This document shows positions 53,518 through 63,425 of a stretch of 64,000 bases of DNA, in pieces (the stretch's first letter is position 1; every line of letters begins with the position of its first letter). The DNA lies in assembly GCF_000259075.1 (NCBI RefSeq), contig NZ_AJKI01000031.1:62001-126000 (forward strand). The letters run 5' to 3'. The stretch is from Marinilabilia salmonicolor JCM 21150. Lineage in GTDB: Bacteria; Bacteroidota; Bacteroidia; Bacteroidales; Marinilabiliaceae. Below the pieces are notes generated by a model, which saw nothing but the letters and a program-made list of their open reading frames with translations, was not told where the DNA came from and searched no databases. The position numbers were made by a program, and so were the translations under genes.

Positions 53518-54471
53518 TTACAAAACCGAAGCCAGATAATACACCAATGGAAGAGTGAGTAAACTCAACAGAGTAGTTAAGAAAACATTCTCTGCTGCAC
53601 GATCATCAGCCGCGCCAAAAGCCTTGGCCATTATCACAATCATACTCATGCATGGCATTGCAGCCTCCAGAACAATAATGGTTTTGGCCATCTGTCCCAG
53701 CTCTACCCCCAAATGACGAACCGCAAAATTGATAATTAACAGAAGAATGACAGGTATCAGCACCAGTTTATTGATACTGAGCAGATAAATATCAGCCCGC
53801 TTCATAGCGCCTTTCAGACTGGTCCCTGCCAAAGTGGAGCCAATATACAAAAGTGCCAGCGGACTGGTAGCTTTCCCGATACTGCTGAGAGGAATCTGCA
53901 GTAAATCAGGTAACTTTAGCTGAACCAGAAACAACCCTAATCCTACCAAGAAAGCCACTGTATTGGGATTCAGCAAATTTCTGAACCGCTCCTTCAAAGT
54001 CACATCACCCTGGCCTTTTAAAAGGAAAATACCATAAGTCCATTGCATGAAACTGGAAACCATATAGAAAATGGCGGCATACAACAAAGCTTCCTCATTG
54101 GGATAAAGAGCTGAAACCAGCGGAAACCCGAGAAACACAATATTCCCAAACATGGTATGTAACTCATGAACCACGGCTGTCCGCTGCGGAAGCCTGAATA
54201 TCCTGACCGATATTTTACCTGCCACATACATAATCACCATAGAGAGCACCGAAAAAAAGGCTGCCCACCCCCCATTCACCAACACTTCATGTGACATCTC
54301 CATACTCGAGACTGTTGTCACGATCAGCAACGGAAGAGTTATTTTAAAAACCAGTCTGGAAATAGACAACCGAACATCGTCGTTGATAACTTTCAACCAG
54401 CTGCCAACAGCCCCTGTCAACACAATGACTCCGGCAATGATGATTTGTTCTGCAATAATTTGGGTTTGCAT
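53518..54471 (-). CDS. AEC family transporter (auxin efflux carrier-like)
   Basis: A 317-residue inner-membrane protein with about ten helices in two halves. Characteristic points: an N-terminal helix ending GSWLKVINDDVRLSISRLVFKITLPLLIVTT, the mid-helix GNIVFLGFPLVSALYPNEEALLYAAIFYMV with the conserved N-x-x-F-x-G-x-P, and SPLALLYIGSTLAGTSLK and AMPCMSMIVIMAKAFG in the second half. Bacterial members move small carboxylates such as malate or malonate; the substrate here is unknown. The start is ATG 54471, as the longer frame to 54594 lacks family likeness. Monocistronic. Confidence 0.87.
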   Translation of the reverse strand: MQTQIIAEQIIIAGVIVLTGAVGSWLKVINDDVRLSISRLVFKITLPLLIVTTVSSMEMSHEVLVNGGWAAFFSVLSMVIMYVAGKISVRIFRLPQRTAVVHELHTMFGNIVFLGFPLVSALYPNEEALLYAAIFYMVSSFMQWTYGIFLLKGQGDVTLKERFRNLLNPNTVAFLVGLGLFLVQLKLPDLLQIPLSSIGKATSPLALLYIGSTLAGTSLKGAMKRADIYLLSINKLVLIPVILLLIINFAVRHLGVELGQMAKTIIVLEAAMPCMSMIVIMAKAFGAADDRAAENVFLTTLLSLLTLPLVYYLASVL

Positions 54472-54768
54472 CCTGTTTTGTTTTAAGGATGCAAAAATAA
54501 GGAAATTTGATTCACTCAACAGAAAACGACCATTTGCCAACTCCAAACAAATTGTAAAAAAATCAAAGAACAGACAAGCATGGTTCGAGTTCAAACAACA
54601 AAAACTCGAACATATGATATGGGACGAGTTATAATATCAATTAAAAAAAGAGTGAGTTCATTCCTATATTTTCTTACAAACCACCTCTTTTTTCTAACAA
54701 CAGCCAGCCAATTCACCAAAATTTTCTATATATTTAGAGAAACAACAAATCTCTAAAACCCTATTTTT

Positions 54769-56109
54769 ATGGCTGCAAAAAAGAAAACCTCAGGAAAAAT
54801 ATTCGTACTGGACACCAATGTTTTGCTTCATGATCATAAATGTCTTTACAATTTCGAAGAAAATGACATCATCATCCCCATAGTAGTGCTCGAGGAGCTT
54901 GATAAGTTCAAAAAAGGGAATGACCAGATTAACTTCCAGGCACGTGAATTTGTAAGAGAAATGGATCGATTGTCGGGCGAACAATTATTTACCAAAGGCA
55001 TCACTCTGGGCAAAGGCCATGGCCGCTTGTTTATCGAAACCGGGAAGCCTATCCCCACCCAAATGCAGGATTCTTTTTCCGAGAATACTCCCGACCACCG
55101 GATTCTGGCCATTACACTGCACGTAAATGAAAAAAATCCTGAACGACAAACCATTCTCATTACCAAAGACATCAACCTGAGAATGAAAGCCAAATCCTTA
55201 GGTTTGGTTTCAGAAGATTACGAATCAGACAAAGTCAAAAATATTGAAATCCTTCATCATGGTGTTGAGACATTTGATGGGTTCGACAAAAATATCATCG
55301 AAGCCCTTTACCAGAATGGCCAGGTTCCACGTGCTGATTTTCCGATGACCGATAAGCAACTCCCGGCCAATCAATATGTAATATTAAAAAATGCCAGTCA
55401 AAGCGTGTTAGCCTGGTTTGATCCTGCAAGCCAGACCATCCGGAGAATTGAAAAACACTCTGCATTTGGCATAGAACCCAGAAATGCAGAACAGACGTTC
55501 TCTCTGCATGCGTTGCTCAATCCTGAAGTAAAGCTGGTGTCACTTACCGGTAAGGCAGGAACAGGAAAAACTTTACTCGCGCTCGCTGCCGCCCTCCATC
55601 AGCATAAGCAATACAAACAAACATTACTGGCAAGACCAATTATGCCACTGGCCAACCGCGACCTGGGCTTTTTGCCGGGGGACATCAACGAAAAAATCGG
55701 CCCCTATATGCAGCCCCTGTTTGACAATCTGGGAGTTATTAAAAACCGCTTTACCGCTCAAAGCAAGGAACTGAGCATCATCGATGAAATGCAAAAACGG
55801 GAGGAACTGGTCATCACCCCTCTTGCCTACATCAGGGGTAGAAGTCTTTCAGACGCTTTCTTCATCATTGATGAAGCCCAGAATCTGACCCCGCATGAAG
55901 TGAAAACCATCATTACACGTGCAGGCGAGGGAACAAAAATGGTCTTTACCGGCGATATTCATCAGATTGATTCTCCATACCTGGACATGCAAAGTAACGG
56001 TCTGGCCTACCTCACCGACAAAATGAAAGGCCAGGATATATTTGCGCATGTGAATTTGGTAAAGGGGGAACGAAGCTTTTTGGCTGAGCTGGCATCCGAT
56101 TTATTGTAA
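54769..56109 (+). CDS. PhoH family protein with N-terminal PIN domain (YlaK-like)
   Basis: A 446-residue PIN-PhoH protein. The PIN RNase domain (about 10-150) opens with VLDTNVLLHD and has VLEELDKFK and DHRILAI as metal-binding acidic positions. The PhoH ATPase domain (about 240-446) has Walker A GKAGTGKT at 261-268, Walker B FFIIDEAQN and TGDIHQID. The combination is proposed to act as an RNA-unwinding nuclease. It stands alone, divergent from the AEC transporter. Confidence 0.92.
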   Translation: MAAKKKTSGKIFVLDTNVLLHDHKCLYNFEENDIIIPIVVLEELDKFKKGNDQINFQAREFVREMDRLSGEQLFTKGITLGKGHGRLFIETGKPIPTQMQDSFSENTPDHRILAITLHVNEKNPERQTILITKDINLRMKAKSLGLVSEDYESDKVKNIEILHHGVETFDGFDKNIIEALYQNGQVPRADFPMTDKQLPANQYVILKNASQSVLAWFDPASQTIRRIEKHSAFGIEPRNAEQTFSLHALLNPEVKLVSLTGKAGTGKTLLALAAALHQHKQYKQTLLARPIMPLANRDLGFLPGDINEKIGPYMQPLFDNLGVIKNRFTAQSKELSIIDEMQKREELVITPLAYIRGRSLSDAFFIIDEAQNLTPHEVKTIITRAGEGTKMVFTGDIHQIDSPYLDMQSNGLAYLTDKMKGQDIFAHVNLVKGERSFLAELASDLL

Positions 56110-56307
56110 TAATTAGTTTGCAAAGGCAGAGGTGGAGGGATAGAAGACAGAAGATTCTAAGACTTGTCCTTAAAATGGTTTCCAGAATAAGTGGAACTCT
56201 CGTCAAATGGAGTCAACTGCTAAAATATGGGATTTTAATCTGTCATCGGTATCATAGTGAAGCAATCTAAATCTTGTAACGGGAAACCACTGATTAAAAA
56301 ACCTTCT

Positions 56308-56315
56308 TATCTTTG
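56308..56315 (+). promoter_or_regulatory. Candidate -7 box of the mtaB operon
   Basis: TATCTTTG fits TAnnTTTG; leader to the mtaB ATG about 60 nt. No -33 box stands out. The rest of the 56110-56382 gap shows nothing. Confidence 0.4.
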
Positions 56316-56382
56316 CAAGTTCAATTACTTTAAATTTCATCTGCCCCGGGGCAGTCATCAGAAAATTTTAACTATCCGCTAA

Positions 56383-57753
56383 ATGATAGACCAGTCACAG
56401 TTTACGAGAAGAACAGTGGCCTTCTACACTTTGGGATGTAAGCTCAATTTCAGCGAAACATCCACCATTGCACGTCACTTGCAGGAGGAGGGATTTGTCC
56501 GTGTCAATTTTAATGACGGGGCAGATATTTATGTGATTAACACTTGCTCTGTTACCGAAACAGCCGAAAAAAAATGCCGTTACACCATCAATAAGGCCTT
56601 ACGAATCAATCCGAAGGCATTTATTGTGGTAACCGGTTGTTTTGCCCAGCTAAAGCCGGAAAATATTGTCAACATGAAAGGTGTTGACCTGGTGCTGGGA
56701 AGCAACGAAAAACTGGATATGTCTTTTTATCACGGTTCTCTGGAGAAACTCGAAAAAACTGAAGTTCATGCCGGAAACATAGCCAAAGACAAGCGTTTCA
56801 TGGCATCATGGTCATCAGGGGACCGCACACGTACTTTCCTGAAAGTTCAGGACGGCTGTGATTATTTCTGTACCTACTGCACCATTCCGCTGGCAAGGGG
56901 ACGATCGCGCAATGCCACCATCGCCGAGACAGTGGAACAAGCACGGGAGGCCGGAGATGCCGGAGCCCGGGAGATTATCCTCACCGGAGTGAACATCGGT
57001 GACTTTGGACAAAGTACGGGTGAAAGCTTTTATAATCTCATCAAAGAACTGGAAAAAGTAGAAAATGTGGAGCGGTTCCGCATCTCTTCCATTGAGCCCA
57101 ACCTGTTAACAGAAGAGATCATTCGTTTTGTGTCGGAATCAGAAAAATTTATGCCTCATTTTCACATCCCCTTACAATCGGGAAGTGATGAAGTTCTGAA
57201 ACTTATGAAACGAAGATATGACACAACACTTTTCCGAAACCGGGTGGAAACCATACATACGCTGGTTCCTGATGCATTCATTGGAGTGGATGTAATCACA
57301 GGAGTCAGGGGTGAAACGAACGAAGCTTTTGAGGAAACACGTTCATTTTTGAACAATCTTGATATTTCACAACTTCACGTTTTTACTTATTCAGAGCGGC
57401 CAAATACACAAGCCCTTAAAATTGAGCATTCGGTTCCTCATGAAGAAAGAAAACGCAGAAGTGCCCTGTTACATGAGATTTCGGCCCATAAAACCCGGAG
57501 ATTCTACCAACAGTTTGAGCACACCACCGCTAAAGTACTTTTTGAAGAGCATGCCACCGATGGAATTATGCACGGTTTTTCGGAGAACTATCTTCGGATT
57601 GAACATGCTTTTAATGAAGAACTGGCCAATAAGATTGTTGAAGTGAAACTCAAAACAGTATCTCCTCAGACAGGAAATATGACCATTGAGATGGCCAAAA
57701 ACACTTCCGGGAAAAACGGATTCCGTTATTCTCCGGAAAATATGCAACTTTAA
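56383..57753 (+). CDS. mtaB: tRNA t6A37 methylthiotransferase MtaB
   Basis: A 456-residue radical-SAM enzyme that converts t6A37 to ms2t6A37 in tRNAs. The N-terminal UPF0004 domain carries three Fe-S cysteines (TLGCKLNFSET, INTCSVTETAEKKCR, VVTGCFAQ). The radical-SAM motif is CDYFCTYC near residues 159-166, and the C-terminal TRAM-like region is present. TLGCKLN distinguishes MtaB from MiaB and RimO. First gene of an apparent four-gene operon with suhB, the LpxL-like gene and GT2. Confidence 0.94.
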   Translation: MIDQSQFTRRTVAFYTLGCKLNFSETSTIARHLQEEGFVRVNFNDGADIYVINTCSVTETAEKKCRYTINKALRINPKAFIVVTGCFAQLKPENIVNMKGVDLVLGSNEKLDMSFYHGSLEKLEKTEVHAGNIAKDKRFMASWSSGDRTRTFLKVQDGCDYFCTYCTIPLARGRSRNATIAETVEQAREAGDAGAREIILTGVNIGDFGQSTGESFYNLIKELEKVENVERFRISSIEPNLLTEEIIRFVSESEKFMPHFHIPLQSGSDEVLKLMKRRYDTTLFRNRVETIHTLVPDAFIGVDVITGVRGETNEAFEETRSFLNNLDISQLHVFTYSERPNTQALKIEHSVPHEERKRRSALLHEISAHKTRRFYQQFEHTTAKVLFEEHATDGIMHGFSENYLRIEHAFNEELANKIVEVKLKTVSPQTGNMTIEMAKNTSGKNGFRYSPENMQL

Positions 57754-57775
57754 CAACCCATAAATTTTAGAAACT

Positions 57776-58576
57776 ATGCCTGATTTCAAACAAATATGTG
57801 AAGCCACCGTGCAAATAACCCGTGAAACGGGAAAGTTTGTAAAGGAATACCGTCAAAACAACAAGCCATCGGTAGAATCAAAAGGCCGGAACGATTTTGT
57901 GACCCAAATCGACAAAGCCTCGGAAGAGAAGCTTGTAAAAGCTTTAGGGGAGCTTCTTCCTGAAGCCGGGTTTATAGCAGAAGAGAACACATCCGATAAA
58001 ACAGGTGAAACCTACAACTGGATTATTGACCCCATCGACGGCACCACCAATTTCATTCATGGTTTATACCCTTATGCCATCAGCATAGCTCTTCAGGAAG
58101 AAGATGAAATTGTGGTTGGAGTAGTATATGAAATGGGAATGGATGAATGTTTCTATGCCTGGAAAGGCGGTCCCGCCCTGTTGAACGGCGAGCCAATACA
58201 TGTTTCAGACAATGCCACCGTTGCCGACAGCCTTATTGCCACCGGTTTCCCATACACCAACTACAGTCTGATTAGCAACTTCATGGATACGCTCGATTTT
58301 TTCATGAAGAACAGTCACGGGTTACGTCGTCTGGGTTCGGCAGCTGCCGACCTGGCATATGTTGCCTGCGGCCGCTTTGATGCATTTTACGAATACAACC
58401 TGAAGCCATGGGACGTTGCTGCCGGTGCTTTCTTAGTGCAACAGGCAGGAGGAAAGGTGAGCGACTTCAGCGGTGGAAATAATTTTCTGTTTGGTCAGGA
58501 AATCGTATGCGGAAACGACAAAATGTTTTTTGAAATGCAGGAGGTGATTAATAATTACATGAAAAAACAGAAATGA
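57776..58576 (+). CDS. suhB: Inositol monophosphatase family protein
   Basis: A 266-residue Mg-dependent, Li-sensitive phosphatase. Metal-binding blocks are IAEENT, WIIDPIDGTTNFIHG (the family signature, about 82-96) and YNLKPWDVAAGAFLVQQAGG. It dephosphorylates inositol or related sugar phosphates, and E. coli SuhB also acts in rRNA transcription antitermination. It lies 22 bp after mtaB and overlaps the next gene by 4 bp (ATGA). Confidence 0.9.
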   Translation: MPDFKQICEATVQITRETGKFVKEYRQNNKPSVESKGRNDFVTQIDKASEEKLVKALGELLPEAGFIAEENTSDKTGETYNWIIDPIDGTTNFIHGLYPYAISIALQEEDEIVVGVVYEMGMDECFYAWKGGPALLNGEPIHVSDNATVADSLIATGFPYTNYSLISNFMDTLDFFMKNSHGLRRLGSAAADLAYVACGRFDAFYEYNLKPWDVAAGAFLVQQAGGKVSDFSGGNNFLFGQEIVCGNDKMFFEMQEVINNYMKKQK

Positions 58577-59469
58577 ACAAACTCGCCTATTACATCTGGC
58601 ACCCTTTGATATGGCTAATATCCTGGCTCCCTTTTCCGGCATTGTACGCAATATCCGATTTCCTTTTTTATCCTGTTTCAATTTTCGGCTACAGAAAAAA
58701 AATCATCCTGAAGAATCTGGCCAAAGCATTTCCGGAGAAATCGATTAAGTGGCACAAAGAGGTTCTCAAAAAATTCTACCGCCATTTTTGCGATCTCTTT
58801 GTGGAAACCATAAAGCTTCAGCACATTTCAGACAAAGAGATTTACAAACGCATAACTTTTGGCAACACCGAAATAATAGACCGCGCCACAGAAGAAGGTA
58901 AAGATGTCATTGCCATATTGGGACACTACGGCAACTGGGAGTGGGTTCCCGCCATTAATATGCACATAAAAGCAGGAAGCTACAGCGTTTACAGACCATT
59001 AAAAAACCGATGGTTTGACCGCTATATGCTGGATTTGCGTGCACGATTTGGGTCAAAAAACGTTACCATGAAAAAGACTCTGCGTCTGGTGGCCCGACTC
59101 AGAAAAGAAAGCAACCGGTTTATCCTTGGATTGATAGCGGACCAGAGTCCTGCAAAAAGCGAAATACAATACTGGACCAATTTTCTCACTCAAAAAACCC
59201 CCATCCTAACCGGACCGGAAAAAATTGCAAAAATGGTGAACGGTCCTGTGGTCTATTTAAAGGTTTCAAAACCCAAACGGGGTCATTATCATATCAGCAT
59301 CGTGCCCTTCGAAAAAGAACCCGTTCAAACGGAAGAAAACGAAATCACCGAGTGGCATGTCAGACAGCTGGAAAAGAGCATCATTGAACGTCCTGAGCTG
59401 TGGCTTTGGTCACACAAAAGATGGAAGTATCAGAGTGAATTCTCAAAAATGAAGAGCACCTATGCCTGA
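58573..59469 (+). CDS. Lysophospholipid acyltransferase, LpxL/HtrB family
   Basis: A 298-residue inner-membrane acyltransferase with one N-terminal hydrophobic stretch (about 8-42). The catalytic H-x4-E motif is HYGNWEW, followed by VYRPLKNRWFDRYMLDLRARFG and IADQSPAK. The family transfers secondary acyl chains to lipid A; Bacteroidota homologues may also acylate other lipids. Start and stop overlap both neighbours (4 bp with suhB, 8 bp with GT2), so translation is probably coupled. Confidence 0.9.
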   Translation: MNKLAYYIWHPLIWLISWLPFPALYAISDFLFYPVSIFGYRKKIILKNLAKAFPEKSIKWHKEVLKKFYRHFCDLFVETIKLQHISDKEIYKRITFGNTEIIDRATEEGKDVIAILGHYGNWEWVPAINMHIKAGSYSVYRPLKNRWFDRYMLDLRARFGSKNVTMKKTLRLVARLRKESNRFILGLIADQSPAKSEIQYWTNFLTQKTPILTGPEKIAKMVNGPVVYLKVSKPKRGHYHISIVPFEKEPVQTEENEITEWHVRQLEKSIIERPELWLWSHKRWKYQSEFSKMKSTYA

Positions 59470-60496
59470 ATCAAAAGTAGCAGTAGTAATCCTGAACTGG
59501 AATACCCACTCTATGCTGGAACAGTTTCTTCCCGATGTTTTGAAAAACTCAAACCAGCCGGGAGTCAAGGTTGTGGTGGCAGACAATGGCTCCACTGACG
59601 GTTCACAGGAGCTTGTGCAGGAAAAATTTCCAGATGTTTCACTCATCCGCCTCGATAAAAATTATGGATTTGCCGGAGGGTACAACAGGGCTCTACAGCA
59701 AATAGATGCCACCTATTCTGTTTTACTCAATTCTGATGTCATTCCGTCACCGGACTGGCTCACACCCCTTATCAACCATATGGAATCAACTCCGGACTGT
59801 GCAGCATGTGTTCCAAAAATCAAAGACATGAAAAATCCTGAGATGTTTGAATATGCAGGCGCTGCAGGGGGGTTCATCGACATATGGGGCTATCCTTTTT
59901 GCAGAGGACGCATCTTTGATAACATAGAAAAAGATCATCAACAATACAACGAAGCCGGCGATATTTTATGGGGAAGCGGTGCTGCACTTTTAGTCAGAAC
60001 CGGTGAATTTAACCTCTCAGGAGGTCTTGACGAGCATTTTTTTGCCCATATGGAAGAAATTGACTGGTGCTGGAGGATGAAAAATCGCGGAAAAAGCATT
60101 TATTACGTTCCTCAAAGTGAAGTATTCCATTTGGGGGGTGGCACCCTCAATGCCATGTCGCCCCACAAAACATATCTCAATTTCCGCAACAACTTATTCA
60201 TGCTTTATCGCAACCTCCCGCCCAACAAACTCAGGAAAACAATTCTTACACGTTTGTTCCTGGACGGAGTCGCCGCCATTAAGTTCCTGGTATCTGATGG
60301 ATTTGAACACTCAAGAGCTGTTTGCCGTGCGCATCGCGATTATTTTAAACGAGTTCCGGAACTGCGTAAGGAACGCAATATCTTGCTTAAAAACGTTACC
60401 ACAACGACACATGCGGAGATCTACCCTCAAAGTATCATCATGATTTTTTTCCTACGTGGAATGAAGCGGTTTTCGGAGTTAAACTTCAAAAATTAA
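59462..60496 (+). CDS. Family 2 glycosyltransferase
   Basis: A 344-residue GT-A enzyme. The nucleotide-sugar site is VVVADNGSTDGS (about 36-47) and FAGGYNRAL, the DxD-like metal motif is LLNSDV, and the catalytic-base region is HFFAHMEEIDWCWRMKNRG. It resembles rhamnosyltransferases of the WbbL group. Following an LpxL-like acyltransferase, it may act on lipopolysaccharide; that is inference. The stop codon overlaps the murF stop (TTAA at 60493-60496), the genes being convergent. Confidence 0.9.
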   Translation: MPESKVAVVILNWNTHSMLEQFLPDVLKNSNQPGVKVVVADNGSTDGSQELVQEKFPDVSLIRLDKNYGFAGGYNRALQQIDATYSVLLNSDVIPSPDWLTPLINHMESTPDCAACVPKIKDMKNPEMFEYAGAAGGFIDIWGYPFCRGRIFDNIEKDHQQYNEAGDILWGSGAALLVRTGEFNLSGGLDEHFFAHMEEIDWCWRMKNRGKSIYYVPQSEVFHLGGGTLNAMSPHKTYLNFRNNLFMLYRNLPPNKLRKTILTRLFLDGVAAIKFLVSDGFEHSRAVCRAHRDYFKRVPELRKERNILLKNVTTTTHAEIYPQSIIMIFFLRGMKRFSELNFKN

Positions 60497-61794
60497 AGCA
60501 CATCTGCCACTTGTTCAAGTCTGTTGGCACGACTTCCTTTTATCAGAAAAAAGGCATCTCTGATTTTATGTGATTCCAGATAGGTCTTAAGTTCAACGGT
60601 GTTTTCAAACCAGCAAAAACGTTTATCGTCGGGAACAATATCTTTAAATTCTTCTCCCGTAAGATAACATGCGTCAAAGGTCAGGGATCCTACTGTTTGA
60701 AGTAGTTCAAGGTGTTCCGCAAGGCTATCAGCCCCCATCTCTTTCATACTTCCCAATACCAAAATCTTACGCGAATGTTGGATGGCTTTAAAATTCTCAA
60801 GTGCTACACGCATACTCGAAGGATTGGCATTGTAGGCATCCAAAAGTACCTGATTCTTGCCTGAATTAAAATATTGTGACCGGTTGTTCTGTGGCACATA
60901 GTTTTCCAGGGCTTCAACAACCAGCTCCTCCTCAACACCAAAATAATGGGCAACAGAAGCAGCCGCAAGCACATTGTCGAGATTATACAACCCCGTAAGG
61001 CAGGTCTGAACAGGTTTCTTCTCAACCCTTGAGGTGGTTAGCAAAAAATGAAGCAGCGGATCAGCGGAAACATCAGAAGCCTTTACCACAGCCCCCTCTC
61101 CAGTTCCATACCCAATCCAGGGATACTCTCCAATCATCTCCATAAGATGAGGATTGTCCACATTAATAAAAATCTCACCCCCGTTTTCCTTAATAAAACT
61201 GTACAACTCTCCTTTGCCCTTTTTAACCCCTTCAAATGATCCAAATCCCTCCAGATGAGCTTTTCCCACATTGGTAATAAGCCCGTGATCAGGTCTGGCG
61301 ATGGCACACAAACCAGCAATTTCCCCTACATGATTGGCCCCCATCTCCACAACCGAAATTTGTGTACCGGGAGGAATACTCAATAAGGTGAGGGGAACAC
61401 CGATATGATTGTTAAAATTCCCCTGAGTAAACCAGACATTATACTTTTTCGCCAGAACAGCAGCCAACAGTTCCTTTGTGGTAGTTTTACCATTGGTGCC
61501 GGTAATTCCGATAACAGGAATATTCAACTTCCTGCGATGATGAAGTGCAAGATTCTGAAGAGTTTTTAATACATCAGGCACCAGGCAACAACCCTCTTCA
61601 TCGTTAAGCGATGCATCATCCACCACAGCCAATACACTACCTTTATTAAGGGCCTCTTTGGCAAACTTATTCCCGTCGAACCGCTCACCTTTCAAGGCAA
61701 AAAAGATACTGCCCGGAATAATGTGCCGGGTATCGGTAGATACCTTCCCAGATTGAAGGAAAATCTCGTAGATTTCTGCTATACTCAAGTTCAT
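60493..61794 (-). CDS. murF: UDP-MurNAc-tripeptide--D-Ala-D-Ala ligase
   Basis: A 433-residue Mur ligase adding D-Ala-D-Ala to the peptidoglycan precursor. Domain 1 has VSTDTRHIIPGSIFFALKGERFDG; the ATP site is GITGTNGKTTTKELLAAVL (about 96-114), then GNFNNHIGVPLTLL and VEMGANHVGEI; the ligase domain has LLDAYNANPSSMRVAL. It follows gldJ by 75 bp with a terminator in between. gldJ-murF adjacency is a known arrangement in flavobacteria. Confidence 0.95.
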   Translation of the reverse strand: MNLSIAEIYEIFLQSGKVSTDTRHIIPGSIFFALKGERFDGNKFAKEALNKGSVLAVVDDASLNDEEGCCLVPDVLKTLQNLALHHRRKLNIPVIGITGTNGKTTTKELLAAVLAKKYNVWFTQGNFNNHIGVPLTLLSIPPGTQISVVEMGANHVGEIAGLCAIARPDHGLITNVGKAHLEGFGSFEGVKKGKGELYSFIKENGGEIFINVDNPHLMEMIGEYPWIGYGTGEGAVVKASDVSADPLLHFLLTTSRVEKKPVQTCLTGLYNLDNVLAAASVAHYFGVEEELVVEALENYVPQNNRSQYFNSGKNQVLLDAYNANPSSMRVALENFKAIQHSRKILVLGSMKEMGADSLAEHLELLQTVGSLTFDACYLTGEEFKDIVPDDKRFCWFENTVELKTYLESHKIRDAFFLIKGSRANRLEQVADVL

Positions 61795-61809
61795 TGGAAA
61801 ACAATACTA

Positions 61810-61835
61810 AAAAGGGCCGGGAAAAACCCGGCCCC
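61810..61835 (-). terminator. Intrinsic terminator between gldJ and murF
   Basis: GGGCCGGG and CCCGGCCC, eight perfect GC-rich pairs around AAAAA, with a T-run on the minus strand. It lies 35 bp after the gldJ stop and would reduce read-through into murF. Confidence 0.87.
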
Positions 61836-61869
61836 TGTTATGATATTCTATCTAAAATCCAGAAAATTG

Positions 61870-63357
61870 TTATTTCGCACTATATGGAGTACCCACACGT
61901 GTCATGGCACAACGGAATCCGATGTCATCTCTGGATTCACGCTCATCAAGGAAGCGACGTGTTCCAGGGCTTAGCCAGTAGGCACGGTCGCGCCATGAAC
62001 CACCTTTATATACTCTTGTACGGTCCGAGATTGTACTACTCATAATACCAGGACTGTCAGCATACATATTATCTGTGCTTTTCTCACTGGTTGACCAGTT
62101 TCCACCCATGGAAATATTTGACTGATTATCTCCATCTTTATAGTTGACATTATCAGCTGTACGATAGTTGTTGCGATCCAGAATATCCTCGTCTGTCTCT
62201 TGGCGGTATCTTATTTCACCATATTCGTCTTTCTCAACCACATAACCTTCCTCATCAAGAATCTTTGTTTCAAAAACATTTCCTCGGAAAGGGCTGAATT
62301 CATGAGTATCCTCATTGGACAAAGGACGATACACATCGGCAACCCACTCATTAACGTTTCCTGCCATGCAATAGAGTCCAAAATCATTGGGATAATATGA
62401 ATTCACAGGAACAGTGATGTCACCCGCATCGTTTAAATCTCCGGCCATACCCATGTAGTCACCTGGGCCACGAACAAAGTTAGCCATCATACGACCTCTC
62501 TCCTTTTTAGATGGATTGCGAAGTGTATGTCCATCCCAGGGATAAATCCGACGATCGGTCAGGCGTTCCTGATAAGAATTTCCGACAAGACCATAAGCAG
62601 CATATTCCCACTCAGCCTCAGTTGGAAGACGATAACGCGGAAGCATAATACCATCACTGGGACGTACCCGGCGGGTATCTCTTTCAGGATTCAAATCCTG
62701 CATGGGATTTTTACCAGCTACACCTTCATATTGTCCTAAAAGGTAGGCTTCGGTATCAAAGTTATTGGCTCCGGATTGTTGCAAATCCAGCTCAATAATT
62801 CCCATCTCAACCAGAATGTGCTCATTAACCCTGTCGGTACGCCATGCTGCATAATCAGATGCCTGCAACCAGCTTACACCAACTACCGGATACTCGCTGT
62901 ATGCCGGGTGACGAAGGTAATTCTCCACCATAGGCTCATTGTAAGCCAGTGGACGACGCCACACAAGTGTATCAGGCAATGCCTTGCGATAAACTTCAGG
63001 CATATCAATAAATACGCGGTTCAGCCAAAAAAGATATTCGCGATAATCCACATTGCGAACCTCGGTTTCATCCATATAAAAGGAACGAACAGTAACTCTG
63101 CGAGGACTATTGTCCCATCGTTTCATTACATCTTCCTCAACACTTCCCATAATGAATGTACCACCTTCTACAAACACAAGGCCGGGACCGGTCTCCTGTT
63201 CATAATTGGCCTGATACTCAAACCCTCCGGATTCAGGATCGTTATATTCCCATCCCGTTGTGGACGAGGCAGATTTTTTGGCACCACCACCACAAGATGC
63301 TAAAACCATCAATCCCAGCATTAGCGCGGGAGTAAAAAGTCTGGATTTCAATCTCAT
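61870..63357 (-). CDS. gldJ: Gliding motility/type IX secretion lipoprotein GldJ
   Basis: A 495-residue lipoprotein (lipobox LMVLASC, about C21) with a formylglycine-generating-enzyme/sulfatase-modifying fold (SUMF1). Telling segments are GWEYNDPESGGFEYQANY after the lipid anchor, GPGLVFVEGGTFIMG, VRSFYMDETEVRN, HPAYSEYPVVGVSWLQA, RLPTEAEWEYAAYGL and RVYKGGSWRDRAYWLSPGTRRFL. The pattern and the following murF favour GldJ over its relative GldK. GldJ is needed for the type IX machinery and for stability of other Gld proteins. The start is ATG 63357; a longer frame to 63399 would put extra residues before the signal. Confidence 0.88.
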   Translation of the reverse strand: MRLKSRLFTPALMLGLMVLASCGGGAKKSASSTTGWEYNDPESGGFEYQANYEQETGPGLVFVEGGTFIMGSVEEDVMKRWDNSPRRVTVRSFYMDETEVRNVDYREYLFWLNRVFIDMPEVYRKALPDTLVWRRPLAYNEPMVENYLRHPAYSEYPVVGVSWLQASDYAAWRTDRVNEHILVEMGIIELDLQQSGANNFDTEAYLLGQYEGVAGKNPMQDLNPERDTRRVRPSDGIMLPRYRLPTEAEWEYAAYGLVGNSYQERLTDRRIYPWDGHTLRNPSKKERGRMMANFVRGPGDYMGMAGDLNDAGDITVPVNSYYPNDFGLYCMAGNVNEWVADVYRPLSNEDTHEFSPFRGNVFETKILDEEGYVVEKDEYGEIRYRQETDEDILDRNNYRTADNVNYKDGDNQSNISMGGNWSTSEKSTDNMYADSPGIMSSTISDRTRVYKGGSWRDRAYWLSPGTRRFLDERESRDDIGFRCAMTRVGTPYSAK

Positions 63358-63396
63358 AACTTGTTTTTCTTGGAATTCTTTTCTAATATCAAGTAA

Positions 63397-63425
63397 CAAA
63401 GATAAACATTCAGTGCATTCTGCAA
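63397..63425 (-). promoter_or_regulatory. Candidate promoter of gldJ
   Basis: On the minus strand TTG, 18 bases, TATCTTTG, ending about 40 bp upstream of the gldJ ATG. Both boxes fit. Confidence 0.55.

Noticed and set aside
61870-63357. Assignment as GldK/PorK or as a sulfatase-activating enzyme
   Set aside because: The sequence after the lipid anchor and the downstream murF fit GldJ better, and a lipoprotein of this type lacks the context of an enzyme that activates sulfatases. GldK cannot be excluded without an alignment.
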